A stretch of 64,000 nucleotides of DNA from JBGSTR01 sp963707135 (GTDB lineage Bacteria > Pseudomonadota > Gammaproteobacteria > Chromatiales > Chromatiaceae), in NCBI GenBank assembly GCA_963707135.1, contig CAVPOY010000034.1, positions 1 through 64,000 of the forward strand. Direction: 5' to 3'. The notes under the pieces were generated by a model. That model searched no databases, was not told the DNA's origin, and was given only the letters and a program-made list of their open reading frames with translations. The position numbers and the translations under genes were made by a program. Of the stretch, positions 60,088 to 64,000 are shown piece after piece. Position 1 is the first letter of the stretch; each line of letters starts with the position of its first letter.

Positions 60088-62818
60088 GGCCGAGGGCGTG
60101 CGGTTCACGCTCGACGGCGAGGCCGTGAGCGCCCGGGCGGGAGAGACCATCCTCCAGGCCGCCTTGCGCCTCGGGCGAGACCTGCCCCACCTCTGCTACA
60201 AGGACGGACTTCGGGCCGACGGCAACTGCCGCGCCTGCATGGTGGAGATCGCCGGCGAGCGCGTGCTCGCGCCCTCCTGCTGCCGCCGGCCTGCCGCGGG
60301 CATGGTGGTCGACAGCGCCAGTGAGCGCCCGCGCCGGGCCCAGCGGTTGGTCCTGGAGCTGCTGCGCTCGGACATGACCGAGACCGCCTACACGCGTGAC
60401 AGCGAGCTGGATCGGTGGTCCTCGCGGCTCGGTCTCGGCCCGCCGCGCTTCCCGCCTCGCGAGCAACCCGCGGCCGATGCCAGCCATCCGGCCATCGCCG
60501 TCAACCTGGACGCCTGCATCCAGTGCACCCGCTGCCTGCGCGCATGCCGGGAGGTGCAGGTCAACAATGTCATCGGGTTCGCCCACCGGGGGGCCGACTC
60601 GGCAATCGTCTTCGACCTCGGTGACCCCCTCGGCGGGAGCACCTGCGTGGCCTGCGGCGAGTGCGTCCAGGCCTGTCCGACCGGCGCCCTGATGCCGGCG
60701 GGCGGCGTCGGGCTCGAGACCCCGGATCGGTCAGTCGACTCGGTCTGTCCCTATTGCGGCGTCGGCTGCCAGCTGACCTACCGGATCCGCGACAACCGTA
60801 TACTTTATGTCGACGGGCGCGACGGACCGGCCAACGCCGGCCGGTTGTGCGTAAAGGGCCGCTATGGCTTCGACTACGTGCACCACGGCCAGCGCTTGAC
60901 CGTGCCGCTGATCCGGCGCCCGGACGCCCCGAAGCGGGCCGAGCTCGGGCTCGACCCGAAGGACCCGTTCCGCGACTTCCGCGAGGCGACCTGGGAGGAG
61001 GCCCTGGACCTGGCCGCGGGCGGGCTGCGCCGTATCCGTGACGAGCAGGGACCGGCCGCGCTGGCCGGTTTCGGCTCGGCCAAGGGCTCCAACGAGGAGG
61101 CCTATCTGTTCCAGAAGCTGGTCCGGATGGGGTTCGGCACCAACAACGTCGATCACTGCACCCGCCTCTGCCACGCCTCGTCGGTCGCGGCCCTGCTGGA
61201 GATGATCGGCTCCGGGGCGGTGTCCAACCCGGTTCGCGACGCCGCAGACGCGCAGGTGATCCTGGTCATCGGCTCGCACACGACCGCCAATCATCCGGTC
61301 GCGGCCACCTTCCTGAAGAACGAGGCGGCGGCCGGCAAGACCCTGATCGTCATGGACCCCCGGCGCAACCCGATCGCCGACCACGCGACCCATTTTCTAC
61401 AGTTCAAGCCGGACACCGACGTCGCCCTGCTCAACGCCATCATGAACGCGGTGATCGAGCAGGGTCTGGCCGACAAATCATTCGTCGCCGAGCGCACCAC
61501 CGGTTTCGAGGCCCTGAAGCAACACCTGCTCGCGTTCACGCCCGAGCGGATGGCGCCCATCTGCGGTATCGACGCCACCACTATCCGCGAGGTGGCGCGG
61601 ATCTATGCTTCTTCCAGGGCATCCATCTGCTTCTGGGGCATGGGGATCTCCCAGCACGTGCACGGGACCGACAACGCCCGCGCGCTGATCTCCCTGGTTC
61701 TGATGACCGGCCAGATCGGCCGCCCCGGGACCGGCCTGCACCCGCTGCGGGGCCAGAACAACGTGCAGGGCGCTTCCGACGTCGGCCTGATACCAATGGT
61801 CTTCCCGGACTACCAGCGCGTGGACAACCCGGAGGTTCGGGCGCGCTTCGAGGCCCTTTGGGGCGCCGCGCTGGACCCGAACCCGGGTCTCACGGTCGTG
61901 GAGATCATGCATGCCGTCACCGATGGCCAGATTCGCGGCATGTACATCATGGGCGAGAACCCGGCCATGTCGGACCCAAACCTGAACCACGCCCGAGCGG
62001 CCCTGGCGCGCCTGGAGCACCTGGTGGTCCAGGAGATCTTCATGACGGAAACGGCCTGGTATGCCGACGTGATACTGCCCGCCTCGGCGTTCCCGGAAAA
62101 GACCGGCAGTTTCACCAACACCGACCGCCGGGTGCAGATCGGCCGTCAGGCCCTGGAGCCTCCGGGGCAGGCGCGGCAGGACCTGGAGATCATCCAGAAA
62201 ATGGCCGGACGACTCGGCCTCGATTGGAATTACGGCCACCCGAGCGAGGTCTTCGCCGAGATGCGCCGGGCCATGCCGAGCATCGCCGGCATCACCTGGG
62301 AGCGGCTCGAAAGGGACGGATCGGTCACCTACCCCTGCCTCAACGAGGGCGACCCCGGCGAACCGGTCATCTTCACCGAACGCTTCCCAACCGAGAGCGG
62401 GCGCGCCCGATTCGTACCGGCCCCCTTCACGAACGCCGCCGAGCTGCCGGACGATGCCTATCCTTGGGTGCTCATTACAGGACGCCTGCTCGAGCATTGG
62501 CACACGGGCGCGATGACCCGGCGGGCGTCGGTGCTCGACCGTATCGAGCCCGACCCGATCGCCTTGCTCAATCCCGCCGACTTGGCACGTATCGGCGCGC
62601 GCGCCGGCGAGCCCATCCGGCTGCGGTCCCGCCGCGGCGAGGTCAGCGCCTTCGCCGGCTCCGACGCCGGCCTGCAGCCGGGGCAGGTGTTTCTGCCCTT
62701 CTGTTATCACGAGGCGGCGGCGAACCTGCTGACTAACGAGGCGCTGGACCCGACGGCCAAGATCCCCGAGTTCAAATTTTGCGCGATCCAGGTGAGCGCC
62801 GGGGCCACCCCCGGATGA
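60071..62818 (+). CDS. fdhA: Formate dehydrogenase alpha subunit (Mo/W, NAD-dependent)
   Basis: 915 aa catalytic subunit. N-terminal NuoG-like 2Fe-2S domain (LCYKDGLRADGNCRACMVEI), His-cysteine region, two ferredoxin clusters (CIQCTRCLRAC, CVACGECVQACPTGAL), then the bis-MGD enzyme beginning with SVCPYCGVGCQLTY (4Fe-4S). The metal-ligating residue is Cys367 in DHCTRLCHAS, i.e. a cysteine, not selenocysteine. IGSHTTANHPVAATFLKNE and GENPAMSDPN are cofactor-binding stretches. Overlaps fdhB by 17 bases. Oxidises formate to CO2, the last step of the pathway encoded here. Confidence 0.95.
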   Translation: MATLTEAEGVRFTLDGEAVSARAGETILQAALRLGRDLPHLCYKDGLRADGNCRACMVEIAGERVLAPSCCRRPAAGMVVDSASERPRRAQRLVLELLRSDMTETAYTRDSELDRWSSRLGLGPPRFPPREQPAADASHPAIAVNLDACIQCTRCLRACREVQVNNVIGFAHRGADSAIVFDLGDPLGGSTCVACGECVQACPTGALMPAGGVGLETPDRSVDSVCPYCGVGCQLTYRIRDNRILYVDGRDGPANAGRLCVKGRYGFDYVHHGQRLTVPLIRRPDAPKRAELGLDPKDPFRDFREATWEEALDLAAGGLRRIRDEQGPAALAGFGSAKGSNEEAYLFQKLVRMGFGTNNVDHCTRLCHASSVAALLEMIGSGAVSNPVRDAADAQVILVIGSHTTANHPVAATFLKNEAAAGKTLIVMDPRRNPIADHATHFLQFKPDTDVALLNAIMNAVIEQGLADKSFVAERTTGFEALKQHLLAFTPERMAPICGIDATTIREVARIYASSRASICFWGMGISQHVHGTDNARALISLVLMTGQIGRPGTGLHPLRGQNNVQGASDVGLIPMVFPDYQRVDNPEVRARFEALWGAALDPNPGLTVVEIMHAVTDGQIRGMYIMGENPAMSDPNLNHARAALARLEHLVVQEIFMTETAWYADVILPASAFPEKTGSFTNTDRRVQIGRQALEPPGQARQDLEIIQKMAGRLGLDWNYGHPSEVFAEMRRAMPSIAGITWERLERDGSVTYPCLNEGDPGEPVIFTERFPTESGRARFVPAPFTNAAELPDDAYPWVLITGRLLEHWHTGAMTRRASVLDRIEPDPIALLNPADLARIGARAGEPIRLRSRRGEVSAFAGSDAGLQPGQVFLPFCYHEAAANLLTNEALDPTAKIPEFKFCAIQVSAGATPG

Positions 62819-63321
62819 GCAGGAGCCGGACTCTTCGCCGCGGGACGGCCGCGGTCCTGCTCTGCCTCTGGTTCTCGCCGATTCAGGCCGACGAATCGAT
62901 CGCGATCCTCGCCTTCGAGCTCAACGACCTCACCCTGCTGCCGCAGACGACCGAGGAGCTGGAAAGGACCGCATCGATCAAGCCCCTGCTGGAAGAGGCG
63001 CTGCGCGTAGGGGGAGGCTACCCGGTCGTGCCGATCGATGAGGGGGCCGCGACCGACGCGAACGCCGGCGTCGGTTACCTCTTCGATCACCCGGAGGCCG
63101 CGGCGCGCCTCGGCCGGCAGTTCGGTGCCGACTGGATCCTGGTAGGCCGACTGCACAAGCCGAGCTTCCTGTTCGCCTACATCATGGCCCACCTGGTCGA
63201 CACCCGCGACGGGACCCAGGCGGCCAACTACATCGTCGAGGTCAAGGGTCCGGCGCAACAGGTCACGAAGAAGGGCGTGGCGCGGCTCGCGGAGAAAATC
63301 GACCAGACCCTGAGCCGTTAG
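62815..63321 (+). CDS. Secreted DUF2380-family protein
   Basis: 168 aa with signal peptide (GTAAVLLCLWFSPIQA). The mature part has IAILAFELNDLTLLPQTTEELERTASIKP and ARLGRQFGADWILVGRLHKPSFLFAY, a TolB-N-like alpha/beta layout of the DUF2380 family. It starts at ATG 62815, overlapping the fdhA stop, so it is translated with FDH. A periplasmic protein coupled to a cytosolic dehydrogenase is unexpected. Function unknown. Confidence 0.75.
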   Translation: MSRSRTLRRGTAAVLLCLWFSPIQADESIAILAFELNDLTLLPQTTEELERTASIKPLLEEALRVGGGYPVVPIDEGAATDANAGVGYLFDHPEAAARLGRQFGADWILVGRLHKPSFLFAYIMAHLVDTRDGTQAANYIVEVKGPAQQVTKKGVARLAEKIDQTLSR

Positions 63322-63629
63322 CGACCTTCCGCCGCACGACACCAGCGCCCTGATGCCGGCCGACTCCCTGTGTCTTCGGATCTGCAAGGACGCGACTGCC
63401 TCCAACGGGCCGTCGGCCGGTCGCGGTAACTGACGTCGCCGGGACGGCCTGTCGCCGCCTGCGCTGTATCACCGGAATTTCCGCCGATCTAGCGACGGGA
63501 GTTGGCCGGATGGCACTCCCTCCTGTCTGCTTCCATCCGATCGACATGCCCTCGCCTCCGGATGTCTGACCTTTCGGTCGACCGCAAGCGACCCCAGGTT
63601 CGCAACTCCGGTACAACAGGGACCCCCAG
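63322..63629. other. Intergenic before selO
   Basis: 308 bases, no gene or clear signal recognised. Confidence 0.4.
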
Positions 63630-64000
63630 ATGACATTCGCATTCGATAATACCTACGTACGGTTGCCGGAGCGTTTCTTTGCGCGGCTAGCGCCAGCGCC
63701 GGTCGCACGGCCGCGGCTCGTCAAACTCAACGAGGCACTGGCCGGGCAGCTCGGGCTCGACCCGGAAGCGCTGCGGTCGCCGGAGGGGCTGGCCATGCTC
63801 GCCGGTAACCAGGTGCCCGAGGGCGCGGCCCCTTTGGCCATGGCCTACGCCGGCCACCAATTCGGTGGCTTCGTACCCCAGCTCGGAGACGGCCGGGCGA
63901 TTCTCCTGGGCGAGATCCTCGACCCCGCGGGCCAGCGCTTCGACATCCAGCTCAAGGGCTCGGGCCGCACACCGTTCTCCCGCGGCGGCGACGGCCGGGC
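63630..64000 (+). CDS. selO: Protein adenylyltransferase SelO (YdiU), cut by window end
   Basis: First 123 codons of a pseudokinase-fold AMP transferase. Visible: FDNTYVRLPERFFARLAPAPV, VKLNEALAGQLGLD, LAMAYAGHQFGGFVPQLGDG and the start of the nucleotide site FDIQLKGSGRTPFSRGGDG. These are highly conserved in the family (usually ~480 aa). It modifies proteins on Ser/Thr/Tyr under redox stress in E. coli. Confidence 0.95.
   Translation, partial: MTFAFDNTYVRLPERFFARLAPAPVARPRLVKLNEALAGQLGLDPEALRSPEGLAMLAGNQVPEGAAPLAMAYAGHQFGGFVPQLGDGRAILLGEILDPAGQRFDIQLKGSGRTPFSRGGDGR

Noticed and set aside
58342..60150. 602-codon minus-strand frame opposite fdhB
   Set aside because: Antisense shadow of a gene with clear NuoE/NuoF motifs.
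61148..61180. Selenocysteine formate dehydrogenase
   Set aside because: The metal-ligand position is an ordinary Cys codon in DHCTRLCHAS and no UGA is in frame.
62779..62815. Earlier start for the DUF2380 protein
   Set aside because: The longer N-terminus lies inside fdhA and would spoil the signal peptide; ATG 62815 gives normal coupling.

Overview
The window is GC-rich proteobacterial DNA dominated by one-carbon metabolism: a methylotroph that oxidises methanol with a lanthanide-type quinoprotein, carries the C1 unit on tetrahydromethanopterin (H4MPT) and methanofuran-like cofactors, and finishes with an NAD-linked formate dehydrogenase. A gammaproteobacterium, perhaps close to sulfur-oxidising or methylotrophic Chromatiales, is my best guess from gene content (MtdB-type H4MPT pathway, XoxF, SoxC/SoxD-like genes). 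That assignment is inference. No rRNA, tRNA, CRISPR array or prophage was seen.

Layout. 1-4170 is the 3' part of a tandem-duplicated UvrA. 4200-9390 is a low-density stretch: an OmpA-like lipoprotein, a TauE/SafE permease, a truncated RND adaptor fragment, a Phd/ParE-type toxin-antitoxin pair, and a wrecked sensor kinase disrupted by transposon-like DNA and a 157-bp inverted-repeat element. 9390-11057 encodes a membrane-anchored coiled-coil OmpA protein. 11054-29010 is a dense island for H4MPT/methanofuran synthesis and formaldehyde oxidation (mfnE-like, pabB, mfnF-like, mfnD-like, hisA-like, PTPS-like, fae, citG-like, rimK-like, mch, ATP-grasp, mtdB, mptG, fhcBADC, a pterin dehydratase). 29487-32762 is pqqABCDE, followed by a prolyl aminopeptidase on the other strand. 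34338-37650 is xoxF-xoxG-xoxJ. 37996-45270 holds quinoprotein accessory genes: a CXXCW rhodanese, an ABC exporter, a periplasmic binding protein, two YVTN beta-propellers and an SRPBCC protein. 45332-48845 has a small repeat protein and a large secreted SGNH hydrolase. 49390-54776 combines a SoxC/SoxD-like sulfane dehydrogenase with a SoxYZ-like carrier and a SoxH-like metallohydrolase. 54983-57573 is a three-gene ABC importer. 57801-63321 is a PepSY protein, the two-subunit formate dehydrogenase and a DUF2380 protein. The window ends inside selO.

How it fits together. XoxF oxidises methanol in the periplasm using PQQ (pqqABCDE) and passes electrons to XoxG. Formaldehyde is condensed with H4MPT by Fae, oxidised by MtdB, opened by Mch, transferred and hydrolysed to formate by FhcABCD, and formate is oxidised to CO2 by FdhAB. 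The cofactor-synthesis genes sit alongside. The least understood part is the set of thiol/sulfur-relay-like proteins around the quinoprotein genes (CXXCW rhodanese, SoxYZ-like carrier, SoxH-like hydrolase, SoxCD-like dehydrogenase).

Caution: at least six otherwise good genes carry apparent frameshifts (uvrA twice, rimK-like, fhcC twice, soxC, xoxJ, possibly fdhB). Several lie in pathways the cell should need, so base-calling or assembly indels are a likely explanation; true decay is more convincing only for the kinase and the RND adaptor.
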